Below are positions 44,011 to 55,394 of a stretch of DNA of 64,000 bases, piece by piece. Numbering within the stretch: position 1 is the first letter of the stretch; each line of letters opens with the position of its first letter. The DNA is from Rhyzopertha dominica. Taxonomy: Eukaryota > Arthropoda > Insecta > Coleoptera > Bostrichidae. The stretch is taken from positions 7,147,501 through 7,211,500 of the forward strand of contig QCXZ01000042.1 of NCBI GenBank assembly GCA_025024175.1, in the 5' to 3' direction. Under the pieces are notes generated by a model that was not told the origin of the DNA, did not search any database, and saw only the letters and a list, made by a program, of their open reading frames with translations. Position numbers and translations under genes: made by a program.

Positions 44011-44141
44011 TGTTTTAAACTTGTTTAAAACAACGCTTCTGTTTGTGTTTAAATCATTTGTTTTAAACAGTGTTTTTACTAATGTTTTAAATAGTGTTTT
44101 TTACGACTATTTATGATATTCATTAATTATTACTACTATGC

Positions 44142-45215
44142 AAAAATAATTTCCACAGAAAACTGCGAAAAAGCAAAGGCTAACCCCTTTGCTGTTTTTT
44201 CACCTTGAAACTTACGCTAATTACGCTAATTTTATGTTCATTTACTAGTGANCCTGCTGCATTTCGGAGTGGTGTCAGTTTGTCTCTAGCTGCAACGGTT
44301 CGTCTGAAAAGTGACCTATAGTAGAAGGTTCAATTTGCGAAAAATACATTTCCAGGCGTCCTAGCTCATTTCTGACTGCAGTTTTGAAATCTGCAGCTCA
44401 AAATACATCAGTATGTCGATTTTGAGCCAAAAATAATTTCCACCGAAAACTGCAAAAAAGCAAAGGCTTAACAAACCCCTTTGCTGTTTTTTTCACCTTG
44501 AAACTTGATGGTCTCCGATTACGCTAATTTTATGTTCATTTACTAATGTGAACCTGCTGCATTTCGGAGTGGTGTCAGTTTGTCTCTAGCTGCAACGGTT
44601 CGTCTGAAAAGTGACCTAGAGTAGAAGGTTCAATTTGCGAAAAATACATTTCCAGGCGTCCTAGCTCATTTCTGACTGCAGTTTTGAAATCTGCAGTTCA
44701 AAATACATCAGTATGCCGATTTTGAGCCAAAAATAATTTCCGCCGAAAACTGCAAAAAAGCAAAGGCAAACTCTAACAACCCCTTTGCTGTTTTTTTCAC
44801 CTTCAAACTTGATAGTCTCCGATTACGCTAATTTTATGTTCATTTACTACTAATGTGAACTTGCTGCATTTCGAAGTGGTGTCAGTTTGTCTCTAGCTGC
44901 AACGGTTCGTCTGAAAAGTGACCTAGAGTAGAAGGTTCAATTTGCAAAAAGTACATTTCCAGGCGTATAGGCTCATTTCTGACTGCAGTTTTGAAATCTG
45001 CAGCTCACAATACATCAGTATGTCGATTTTGAGCCAAAAACATTTTCCACCGAAAACTGCGAGAAAGCAAAGGCTGTTTTTTTCACCTTGAAACTTGATG
45101 GTCTCAGATTTCGCTAATTTTATGTTCATTTACTAATGTGAACCTGCTGCATGTCCGAGTGGTGTCAGTTTGTCTCTAACTGCAACGGTTAGTCTGAAAA
45201 GTCCAATTAACGACA
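44142..45215 (+). repeat. Tandem satellite, ~300-bp unit, 3.6 copies
   Basis: Units start at 44142, 44429, 44729 and 45036 (the last incomplete). Each opens AAAAATAATTTCC and contains AAGCAAAGGC, CTGCTGCATTTCGGAGTGG, CAGTTTGTCTCTAGCTGCAA and GACTGCAGTTTTGAAATCTG. Unit lengths are 287, 300 and 307, differing by small indels. No coding. The array is bracketed by two solo copies of the mariner end. Confidence 0.9.
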
Positions 45216-45334
45216 TTCCACAGGGTACAGACTATATAAACCGTGAACTGGCGATTCGCTTCAATGTACAAAAAAATATTGCACGTTGTTTCTATGGCGT
45301 CTCGCTTCCTTGGTGATTTGTTTATTTACTTTCA

Positions 45335-45484
45335 AAATTTTGTTTGAACTTGTGTCAGGCAAATTTTGAGGTTCTTCGTCTTTGACAAAGATTACAGGTG
45401 TAATTGAAACGTCAGACTATTAATTTTTTGTCAGTGTTTTTCAAGAGACAGCGATCTATCCGACAAAATATTATCTTATAAATA
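45335..45484 (+). repeat. Solo mariner-type end, copy 3
   Basis: Shares TTTGAACTTGTGTCAGGCAA, TTTTGAGGTTCTTCGTCTTT, AGATTACAGGTGTAAT and CAGCGATCTATCCG with the other copies. The terminal CACCCTCG tip is missing. Confidence 0.75.
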
Positions 45485-47395
45485 TTGCTTATCTTTAAAT
45501 CCCAGCAAATGTAAGGTATATAAATCACTTGCTACAAAAATCGATATAAAAATACACGAACTTAAGAACACAAACTTTCCTATTTAGGAATTATCGAAGC
45601 GTGCCGGCATTAAAATAAGCGCCCATACATTAAACATAAGGCTCATTCGAGACTCGAATAAAATAAAAGGACCCAGCCCCTTCTACTACGGTGCGTAGGT
45701 GAACATAATACGAGTTAAAATCGTGGTCGCTGTAAATCAAACTTGCATACAAAGTTTGTGTCTTCACGATTTACATACACCTAACCCAGTGCGCCTCATC
45801 TGCCTTTGAAAGGAACAATTGCCCTGGCGCTTACGGGAAGCAACTGTGGCATCCTAGAAAGCTCAACGCAGTGATGCCAGTTTACTAAAGAATTTGAATT
45901 CTTTTAGGAATTGCGACACTTTTGACGTAGACATGTTTACACCGCACCTTGGTGGTCATTTTGTGAAGATGCTTATCCGTCATCTGGCGGACGCTTTACG
46001 AACTACTTCGTATATTGGTACGGTCCGGTAAGCACACGACCTAAATTACCGTCTGTCCGGTCATTTTGTGCAAAATCGGTGTCCGTCATCTAGCGGCAGC
46101 TTTACGAAAAACGAAAAAACAAGCCTCCTCTACCACGTATTTAATATACACTTGTTCAGGTCATGAAAGATAAAGGCATCCGGGCCTTTTTGTGTAGTAT
46201 TCTTGCTGAAAAAATAATACATGATATCGTAATCAAAAAAATAAAATTTTATGTAACTGTACTCTGTATAACATTGATCATATAAAAGTATTAAAAACAT
46301 ATGAAATTCGATTTTTGTTAGAAATTATCGTTTATTTATGGTCAACATAAGCTGAAGAATCCTTAGAATATAATTGATATACCCAGAGAGACAATTCATT
46401 CAACCACCAACGAAGACAACTACCGCTTTAAAAAAATTCAAAGGAAAGTCGAAAGGGCATCCTTTGCAAATTAAAATGAAAGGATATATAAACGCAAAAT
46501 TAATACGAATCATTTATTTGCAGCTCATAAATTCCGGTGGAACTTGGTACAATTTCTAGACGGCATTTAACAACAAAGCCATGTGTGTTTGCTTTGTAAA
46601 TAAAAACAGTCGTGAACTTTGCATTATACTATAATGCAACCGCCACCGCGTACAACAGTGTTTTGTTGCAGTTTACATACAATGCACCAGGTTAACAGGA
46701 AACTAAAATATTTGAATTCCATCGTCTGTGCGGGCGCAAAGTACAAAGTTCTAGGACCGTGCGAATTAAAATCCGTATACATTTTACAGTTGTAAACTAT
46801 TGGCTGGGTATTCCCCATGAAATACAATATTATATATAATACTTAATAGTTGCCAAAAACGCAAAATCTAACAGCAAGTTTTCTGAGTCACTCTCTCTTT
46901 ATTGCCTCTTTATATTTATCGCGATTTTTTCAGCCTAAACTTCTAAACGTTCCACTTCCACGAAGTAAAAACCATATTTTTTCGTAAATGCTGAGCTGGA
47001 GCCAAGCTCGCGGTATAAATATGAGCAGCATTTTTCATGCTGTCACAATTTATCTCAGGCGACCTATTTGTTAACCGCATTGTGTACGCGACTGATGCTA
47101 CATGTCAATTGAAATTATCTAAATACACATCACCATCAATTAAACGCCTTTGTTTGATGTAGATTCAGGACAATTACAGAGTTTGAACTGTAAACAAAAA
47201 CGGCGTATCGAAAACACTGAATAAATTATTATTATTAGGATCAGATGTTCAACCACGAAACTTGTAGAAAACTTACGCTTTAGTTACAAGAAAATCGCTA
47301 TACATCTACTCATCAACAGACCATGAAATAGTTGAAATAATTGAAATTGGAAAAGTGATACTTGAAAATGATTACAAATTGAGTTGGTATTGTCG
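45485..47395. other. No gene seen; short tandem duplication
   Basis: A duplication of about 105 bases pairs GGTCATTTTGTGAAGATG...CCGTCATCTGGCGG (45955 on) with GGTCATTTTGTGCAAAATC...CCGTCATCTAGCGG (46058 on), both followed by CTTTACGAA. A TATA-like CGGTATAAATATGAGC near 47013 lies within a weak GCTGAGC/GAGCAGC inverted repeat. No recognised ORF. Confidence 0.45.
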
Positions 47396-47399
47396 GTTA

Positions 47400-47548
47400 C
47401 CGTGTCTCTTGTCTATATTTCCATCCCATAGAGCTAACAAATTGATTGGTAGTAGGGGAACTATAGAAAGCCCTACTAGAAGTCCTGATCTCACCTCCTT
47501 GTCTACCTCTTATGGGAGTATGTTTAAGTTAACCACAGACGATATATA
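47400..47548 (+). pseudogene. Mariner-superfamily transposase fragment
   Basis: Reads LIGSRGTIESPTRSPDLTSL and then SYGSMFK, matching the WIGRxGxIxWPPRSPDLTxLDFFLWGxLK block of the DD41D transposase at 33185-34270. The DFFLW core is altered, so the third catalytic Asp is lost. Nothing else of the gene remains. Confidence 0.6.
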
Positions 47549-47589
47549 GATGATAATGTTTCACAGGCGATACAGTGGTGTAAAGCATA

Positions 47590-48474
47590 ATGTCATGCCA
47601 AGAAATGCTTGCATACCATTTCAAAATTTTATTTTATTTTCCAGTGCACCTGTCTATTTTAATTATTTATTCTCATTTCTTTTGGCCTCTGTTCGTTGAC
47701 GCTGATTCAATCAGTTTTATTCATTTTTTGAAATTAAATAATTTGCCCCAAAATTTTTTGGAATGTTCAGTAGCGAGTAAACAAATTCAAGTGTAGTAAA
47801 CTAAAACACCAAAATGCGTGGTCCACCAAGTAACTTAACTTTTAAACTGTGTAAATTAATATCTCGAAAACTTACACTTCAAGATCATACCTTTTCAGCA
47901 TTTTGTAATCGTATTGATGCTAGTGCAAAAAGAAAATTATTCCATACTTAACGAGTTCACCTGGTCATTTAATTTTAATGCATGTAAAATTTTGATGTAA
48001 TAAAGGAACAAAATAAAGATACAGCGATGAACTCCACGTTCACGAAGTATCAAAGGCATACCGAGCACAAACAATAAACGAGGCAATAAAAATTATTAAA
48101 TGTGAAAAGAGTACATAATTTGGCTACTGGTGAGGATGATGTGACAGGGAAAAAAAAGATAAAAGCCTGGAACGATGAAGACTCAACTTGAAACAACAGA
48201 ATTAAGATCTCTCTTTCTGGGTTGCAACGCGTAGGTTTTGGAAATAGGGGTCGACGTTTCGTGCATTCTTGTAGGGGCATGATCAGGATAGGAATATGAT
48301 ATATGCCACTAACTTAACGCAAAAGCACATTTTTATGATCTGCCCGCGAAAACTTTCGTCCGTACATTTCTGTGTCATTAGGTTGCTCAGAAAACAATGC
48401 CGGTTTCTAATCTTAAACTTAAAAAGCATATATTTTAAATGAAACAAAACATTAATGATTGAAATAAGACCCAT
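47590..48474. other. No gene seen
   Basis: AT-rich spacer; the open stretches here are T-rich chance frames. Confidence 0.4.
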
Positions 48475-49085
48475 AAGGTTTTTTTTATATCGGTAGCGTA
48501 AAACTCCGGAGTTCTGGACGCAATGAAATTGTTCAAGTCGTTTTTAGAACCGTCTTGGTTTCTAAAGCGTTTATCATTGAGGAAAAAGTACGGATGGAGA
48601 AGAATTGCATCTTTCCCATTGACCAATGGTGATGTAGATGCTTTTGGTGCATTTTGTCCATTCACTGAACACATGGACGCTTTTCATCGTACATCGCCAT
48701 CCAGTCGATAAAAAGATCATTGTTGTGGTGCAAGCTGAGCACTTTTTTTTTCTTTTCGTCCAACTCGTGGAGCTTCTTTGTATTTCCAATTTCTCATAGG
48801 TGGTTTGAAACAGTTCCGATTACGAAAGACTAAGTTCTCGAACTGTTGAACACAAATTCGCCTCGACTAGAGCCTTCAGTTGTTCATTATCGATGGTTGT
48901 GTTTCGCCCATGTCCTTCTACCTCTACGAGCGTCAGAAATTTCTGGAGCCAGCGTGCAGTAGACGTTCGTTAGTCGTTCCTTCGTAGAATGCCCTGTTAA
49001 TGTTACAACTGGATTCCGTTGCTTCTTGGCCGGATTTAAACTCATAAAAGCAGCGNGCAATTATTTCCATTCCATGTNGCAATNT
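48475..49085 (-). pseudogene. Mariner transposase relic with central deletion
   Basis: Reading down from 49085: CFYEFKSGQEATESSCNINR and AFYEGTTNERLL (first HTH), RGRGHG...TTIDNEQLKALVEANLCS (second HTH), a WxxAMYDEKR-like piece corresponding to the first catalytic Asp region (CDEKW), and finally KRFRNQDGSKNDLNNFIASR with TPEFYATDIKK. That last block is a near-exact match in style to the C-terminal end of classical mariner transposases. The second and third Asp blocks are missing, so part of the centre is deleted; several frameshifts and two N bases are present. Confidence 0.75.
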
Positions 49086-49341
49086 TTGAGCATTAACGGC
49101 CTTACCTAACACTAAATAATGACAAGAATATGGAGCGAAACCTGTACTTTATAATAACATACAATATGCACACAAATAAATGCCACGCCAAAAGAACCAC
49201 AAATAATAAGTATTATAAAAATCGTTACAATTCTTTGAATAACCTATGAGAAAGATTGTACAGATGCTGCTGTCTGTAATTATAATGTTAAACTGTCTAA
49301 TTAGTAGGTATAAAAACAAATTTAGGAAGAAAATATATTGG

Positions 49342-49415
49342 TTACTAACGGGATTCGAACCCGGGCCTCTAGTTTCAGTCTCTAGTGCGCTTCTTCTGCG
49401 CTATGAGCGTCATGT
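49342..49415 (-). tRNA. Degenerate tRNA-like sequence (pseudo-tRNA or SINE head)
   Basis: The minus strand has an A-box-like TAGCGCAGAAG, a D-arm GCGC/GCGC, an imperfect anticodon arm and a perfect B box with T arm CCGGGTTCGAATCCCG. The putative acceptor strands do not pair and position 33 is not T, so it is not a working tRNA. The position where an anticodon would be reads CTG. It may be the head of a tRNA-derived SINE. A second B-box-like GGTTCGAGTTCAACTC lies nearby on the plus strand at about 49478. Confidence 0.4.
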
Positions 49416-49569
49416 CAAAACTTCGGTGGGTGCGTATTATTTTAAACGATGTCAAATTATGTGAATAGTGTTATACTGGTTCGAGTTCAACTCCCGGTGG
49501 AAGCAAATACATTTTCTTCTTAAATTTGCCTTTGTGCGCACCAATTATATCAACAATTTAAATAAAATA

Positions 49570-50070
49570 AAATAAGAATTTCGGTACCCGAATTTCCTCC
49601 CCGGATGCGTCGCTGGTCAGTTCCGTCTGCGACTGTCAACAAGCGACTTTATGTTGATGCAGCCGGAAATGGAAGCGTCAGTCTGGGAATATCAAAACGA
49701 ACGTCCGAACGTGTGCCACTATACCGCCAGGGCCGTCCCCTGCATCGTAATGGGAATATCTCCAGCCGTCGCCTCAAAAACTATCCAGGCCCCATTATTA
49801 ATACGCAGCCGACGTCCAGCGCGACTAGTTAAATAAAGGAAGCGCGATATCTGATGCCAATAAAAAAGAGGAAGTGAGGCCCTTAATTTTTGCGAGCGTG
49901 TTGGGATAATGAACCGCTGAAATTGCAAATTGTGTTGTCGCAAAGCCATTTTGGAAGTTTTACGGTCGGATGTAAAGGGTTCGTTAGGGAGGCGCTGCGT
50001 GGATGAAAGATTTTGAAGCCGTGGATTCCCGCAAAAGAAAATTGAGAGGGTTTAAAATTACACCACAATT
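49570..50070. other. GC-richer non-coding block
   Basis: Open stretches on both strands, none with recognised domains. Contains CCATTATTAATACG and a CCAATAAAAAAG site. Candidate conserved regulatory element. Confidence 0.25.
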
Positions 50071-50756
50071 ACTATTAATACTCAAACAGAGTGAGTTCTC
50101 TCAATGTATAGGGATCTCGTAAAAGAAAAAAGGTTAAAATGGGAAAATATTTGCAGTTTTGGGGGCCTAATTTAATGCACCTTTTGGGTAACTGAAAAAG
50201 TTCAGGCTTGCTAGATATTAAAAAAACTAACGTTGCTATTTTTCGTATTACCTACATAAAAAGTGCAAATACAAAAGTTGTATAAAATGATATACCCAAT
50301 CAAATTATGACATTTAATTATTCATTTTCATTTTAGAATACAAACAATAATTGGCTAGGGCTTAAAAAATCAGCAAATTTTTAAGCTTTCCAACGATGTA
50401 AAATATGGTCTTAGAATTTGAAAAAAATTTTGACGAATTTTATTTCTGTAATGAAGTGCTATTAAATATTATAAATGTTAAAAGTCCGCATTTAAGAAAT
50501 AAGGTACGTCATGTCTCAAAAATGACAGTTAACTTGCAAAACTGCAAATAATTAGAAACCATTATAGTTCATCATTTGCAGTTAATTTTTCACCTTTCAG
50601 TGTTTTTTTAGGGGAACATGCTGTAGTCTAAAGGTGCTAAATCCAGAAAGAACAGTTTACCAAGCAATTCTACCAATTCCATCACTTTCATTATTAAATG
50701 CTATCAATGACTGGAAGATACAACTTTGCATTGACAGAACTATGGAATATCTATAC
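50071..50756. other. No gene seen
   Basis: AT-rich spacer up to the target site of the LINE that follows. Confidence 0.4.
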
Positions 50757-50775
50757 AAGATGTCTGGAAATGAAG

Positions 50776-51796
50776 CGTAAATTGTACTAGATGAAGCTCT
50801 CCAAAAAACCATAACTAACATGGAAAACCTTAACAAGTAGGAGAATGAAATAGCACTACCTATAGTCCTTGCATATGCAGATGACTTGATAATAAATAAA
50901 AATAAATGACTTGGCAGAATTCTTAGAAAATGCAGAACACAAACTCCACAAAAATGGCCTAACAATAAACTACACAAAAAGCAACATCATGATAAGAGAT
51001 CCTTCCAGCAGAACAATCCTAGAAACGGGCACAAAATACAAGATAGGCAACCGGATTTTGAGAACAACAAACAAATTGAAATATCTAGGTACGTACATAA
51101 CCAGCCATCTTAGCCGCAGAGAGACGGTTAGAGAAAGAATCAAAACTGCACATAAAATAACCAGGGCGATATTACCATTTATAGAGAAACATAAACCACA
51201 CTAGAAATTGATAAAGATTCTATATACATTATTCATTATGCCAGTCATGACGTATGGAGTAAAAAATGCCGCAACAACAAAGGCAAATAGGAAAAGCTTG
51301 AGAAAGGCAGAAAAAGATATTGCACAACTTCTAGCTAAGGCAATAAATAAAAACGAGGAAAAATCAACAGCAGAACTCCTAAATGGCAGAACGATCATAA
51401 AGAGAATAGAGACATATGTAATGAAATACTGGGGACACATCCAAAGGAGAGAAGTAGACAGCATACTAAGAAAGGCCTGGGAGCTAAGCGGAGACAAACT
51501 AAAAAATGGTAGACCGTGCTATACATGGAAAACAACTATAGAAAGGATAATTCAAAAATCAGGGAAGAATGAAGAACAATGGTTAGAAATGGCAAAAGAC
51601 AAGAAATCAATCAACGAAGAAACCCTCAGGTTATACGACATACCAGAAACCAGTGACTCTGAAATGGACCAATGATGCCAGCAACACCAAGAAAACATTC
51701 AAATAAAATGAATGTACCTAAATAACCTTCCCGCTCCAATCCCTGGCAGAAATGCTGACCGTACGCTGGTTCAATCAATCAATCAATCAATCAATC
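50776..51796 (+). mobile_element. 5'-truncated LINE with 19-bp target duplication
   Basis: AAGATGTCTGGAAATGAAG occurs at 50757-50775 and again at 51797-51815, exactly flanking the element, so the insertion is fully delimited at about 1 kb. The 3' end is an (ATCA)n tail (about 51768-51796). Severe 5' truncation inside the RT is usual for LINE insertions. Confidence 0.9.
50785..51675 (+). pseudogene. LINE RT C-terminal half
   Basis: Begins IVLDEALQKTITNMENLNK, then PIVLAYADDLIINKNK (motif C intact, about 50865-50905). A frameshift leads into DLAEFLENAEHKLHKNGLTI, NKLKYLGTYITSHLSRRE and KITRAILPFIEKHKPH, then one in-frame stop at about 51202. The frame at 51208-51675 follows: IMPVMTYGVKN, KANRKSLRKAEKD, IIKRIETYVMKYWGHIQRRE and NGRPCYTWKTTIERII, ending in an acidic tail and TGA. 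Only two or three lesions, so relatively young. RT motifs A and B were never copied in. The family also left relics at 24018-24400 and perhaps 21078-21358 and 54775-54930. Confidence 0.8.
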
Positions 51797-51815
51797 AAGA
51801 TGTCTGGAAATGAAG

Positions 51816-52960
51816 AGCAAAAAAATAGTAAGATTAATTGCAAATCAGGAGAATTAGTTCCTACATAATTTTCTTCTTTTCAAATTACAATGTTTATTTG
51901 AACACTGCTGGCGTGAATATAGACGCAACGCCAGCCGGTCGTTCTGGGTTTTGACTTTATACAGCTAGCGTTCAAGACGTTTACGTGCGTGGCAAGCTGA
52001 TGTGTATTATCAATAAATATACCTAGTTTGCAAGCATGTTTGGCTTTATTTATATAAATAACGTGGTTATAAAGAAGAAAAACCTTGGACATTTCTGATT
52101 TTGCAGTGCTTTAAAAGTTTATACAGTAAAAGCTGTCACGTTTAAAACCAGAAAAGGATAACATTCTTCGTTCTACAAGCCAATTAGTTATTATTGTTAA
52201 GATCCTTATTTTCCGCGAAAAACTATGGATACTTCTTATTGATGTGTAGAAATCATACAAATGCCTTTTGGCATTCGATCATAAATAAACTGAAAGGATG
52301 GATTAAAAATAAGTGTTTTGCTTATTATCTAAACACCAAAGATACCGGAAATCGACCTTTACACTTTTTCACTATACACTGAACTATCAAACGAGAGGGA
52401 AGGAAGTCTTCTAATTTCTGTATGTGACCAGATATGCCACTGGTGTTAAATACTAAGAAATAACTGTCCATAAAATATGGCGTAACGACATTGAGTCGAG
52501 CTAGGTTTCTAGCCAGATGTTTGGCTAATTTCCTTCACAGTATTGCCGGAGACTGTTCGTCTCGTGGGAAAACAAAACTTCGCTTTCTGAGAAAGACATC
52601 GTAATTTTAATTGTCACGTAGCAACTGCAGACCCGATTTTATGACAGCCTATAGTGTCGACCTTTTGCCGGCAAGAGAATCTGCTTTAAATGCAAATTTC
52701 CCGACAATCTTTGTCCTTAAAGCAAACACTTCAAGACGCAAATTCAGGTCTGCACCTGCCAGCATCCTGTTACGTTATTCAGGAAAAATCCACAAACCCG
52801 TAGAAATAATCCTCGCAGCTGATGCCTCATTGGCAGCTGTATGCTGATCAAGTGGCTGGTGACACATTTGCATGTAGTGATGCGACTAAACTAGTAGCTT
52901 CAAGTGAATTTTTTAAATAATTAAATATTCTTTAAGAAAACGTAATTGATACATCAACAA
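51816..52960. other. No gene recognised
   Basis: AT-rich, with a GC-richer part at about 52480-52850 that carries a 78-codon plus-strand open stretch (52611-52847) without recognised domain. Confidence 0.4.
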
Positions 52961-53030
52961 CACTTGATTATTTCGCGGTATTCGAAACAGATCTATCATA
53001 AATTCTTAAATACCGTGAAACAACCAAGTG
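52961..53030. ncRNA. MicroRNA-like hairpin, 70 nt
   Basis: CACTTGATTATTTCGCGGTA (from 52961) pairs over 22 bases with the segment 53008-53030 (AAATACCGTGAAACAACC and AAGTG), with two A-C mismatches and one G-U pair, across a 25-base loop. Arm length and loop size suit an animal pre-miRNA hairpin, but I recognise no known microRNA, and a small fold-back transposon is equally possible. Confidence 0.3.
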
Positions 53031-54774
53031 CTTTTTATTTTATTGATAGAATGTTTCACTACGATCCGCAGCAAAAGCAGTAAATGTTTTAACAATAAAT
53101 GGTTAGCTAACGAAGATTTGTTGTTACAATATCTGTATTTTTATGCTTTTCGAATTGCTGCCCGTTTGTCCAACATAAACTGAACTACAATCATTGCATG
53201 AAAAATTATTAATGCCTGCATTATTTAAAACAAATTGTCTTTATTAAGGACAAAACGGGAAACATCTGTCCACAGATTGTTCTGATGCAGACAACATGGG
53301 ATAGACTAATTTTGTTTATATTAACCCAAAATAAAGGATATTCTAAAGAAGTCCTTCTCTGCAGATGAAACATTTGAAGACTGATGATGATATCTAAAAT
53401 CTAAATCGAAATTTCAAGCAATAAGTAATTACTTTTGTTATATTTAAAATCAAGTTTTTCTAATATATCGAAGAAAGTACCTTAGTAACCGTTTTATTTA
53501 TAAGATTCTCATGCACAAATGGCCCACGTCACATTTAAGAACGTAGTTTCCAAATTCGTTTTTTGCGGTTATACGTTTGCCCATCAATAAGAATTAGGGT
53601 GCAGATGATTACCCGTGGCATTGTGGGATCCTTTTGGCGCGTAACGACACGATCATCCTTTATTTGTACTCCCTTTTCCGTTTCTACTTATATTAACAAA
53701 ATGTAGTTTTTAAATACACCTAAGTGAAGATATGAGTGTTTTAATTAAAATTACACATAAACGAAAGGATTTTCGAGAAATTCATGACTCCAACGGCAAG
53801 CACGGAAATCTGAAATTGTGCAAAAAAAAACTTTGAACGATACCTTGACAAAAATTACTAGCCATGGGCAAATCAAATAAAATTTTCAATAAGTAAAGCC
53901 AGTTAATAGCCCGAAGGGATTAAGTGTAACAATACTGAAGCGTATAAATGAGCGGCGCTTGAAATTGCCAAGAGCCGGCAGCTGCATTTTGCTAATTGGT
54001 CGCGGAATGAATTACATCGTTTAGAACGACAAAAGTGGGCCGCCTGTAGCGGTTTTTTAGGTCGGGCTGTACTGCGGGAGGAAATTTTAATCAAGTTGGT
54101 TAATCGAACGATTTTAACTTCCTACCCTTTATTACTCTGAGAAAGGAATTAATTACAACCGCAAAAGTGACGTTGAAGCAAATTCGTATACATATGCACT
54201 CATGCATATTATCTGTTTATGCGTAAAGGACAAAGTAAATAAACGTATAACTGAATCATAGATACTAGGATGATATCTCAACAGCTACCTCTAGGACTAT
54301 CACTACTAAACTGAAATAAACACGATTATATTTCTGTTAATACAAAAAGTCATCAAAATAATGGTATCAATCTATTCATCAAACGCTACTATATAATGTC
54401 TTCGGAATCCAAAAGTAGTCAAAAGGCTCACACTCCAAAAACATGGAACCACAAACTATATAGCCCTTAATGGGCTTCATAATCTATGACAAACGCTTAT
54501 GGCAGCAAACAGACTAGGAAAAAAATCTCTTAAATCCCACTCGAAGCTATTGAACGATATCCAACAGGAACAATAGTTTCAGAGATATCCAAATCCATGG
54601 TTTTTGTAACGCATCTGAAAAGATCAAAAGTGTTTCGGCTAACTAATAGCCAACGTCAATACAAAACCAATAAATAAAAAGAAAATTAGAACAACACATA
54701 ATTGACTGAAAGGCATAGTCAGAAAGGATCCCAACAATTTCACTACAAAAAGCCAATAATTCATAAAGAAGAAT
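53031..54774. other. No gene seen; GC-richer block inside
   Basis: AT-rich apart from about 53880-54130. That block includes CTAATTGGTCGCGG, GGGCCGCCTGTAGCGG and GGTTAATCGAACG, homeodomain-like sites in a GC-richer context, and is a candidate regulatory element. Confidence 0.35.
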
Positions 54775-54930
54775 GATAAGTGTGTATGATCCAAATTATG
54801 AAAGTGACAAAGTTTTGGGAACAAATCGATGAAACTATGTACCAAGGGAAACACATTTTTTTAATATCAAGAAATACATTAGGGAAACAGGCTGCAATGA
54901 AAAATCAATAATACACTCAGGAAAAGTAAG
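54775..54930 (+). pseudogene. Possible LINE endonuclease relic
   Basis: Reads THFFNIKKYIRETGCNEKSI followed by a hydrophobic position. This resembles the APE endonuclease block NTFFxHKxIxKYTREAxxxxKSIIDYI of one insect LINE family. Short and unsupported by flanking motifs. Confidence 0.35.
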
Positions 54931-55394
54931 CAACACTGGAAGAAGACGGAAGTTGATTACAATAATTTGCAGAGAATATTGATAACAGAGGGAGCATCTG
55001 CAGATAATTGGTGGTGGTTGCAAGAAAGAAAGAAGATCTGAAGCATAGTCTAAATGTATGGAACAGCGCATTTTAAGAAGACAGCGTGAAAGTCAGTAAG
55101 AACAGGACCAAAGTTATGGGTAATAAGATAACATAAAGATATACATTCGAATGAGGAAAAGGTATGGAAACCCTTGAATACTTCAACTCCTCAGTTTACA
55201 AGTTTGTCACTTCATTTTTTTTTAATAGGAACCGCTTGTTTATAATAAAAAAAGCTTGTCAAATACTAAGGAAGTAAGTGGTAGTGTAATTTCGAGTAAC
55301 TGTTAAAGGCATTTAAAGAAATCTATAACCATTCAATTGAAGGTGTGCGTTCAGTGTATGCCTACCTAAGTTCAGTGTACGTTTCAATTTTATC

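Noticed and set aside
44142..45215. Satellite units as coding repeats
   Set aside because: Unit lengths differ by non-multiples of three and every frame has stops; the 68-codon ORF at 44923-45129 is confined to one unit.
51201..51497. 98-codon minus-strand ORF, and the similar one at 50657-50977
   Set aside because: Shadow frames of, respectively, the plus-strand LINE and flanking AT-rich DNA; hydrophobic content comes from reversed Lys/Asn-rich codons.
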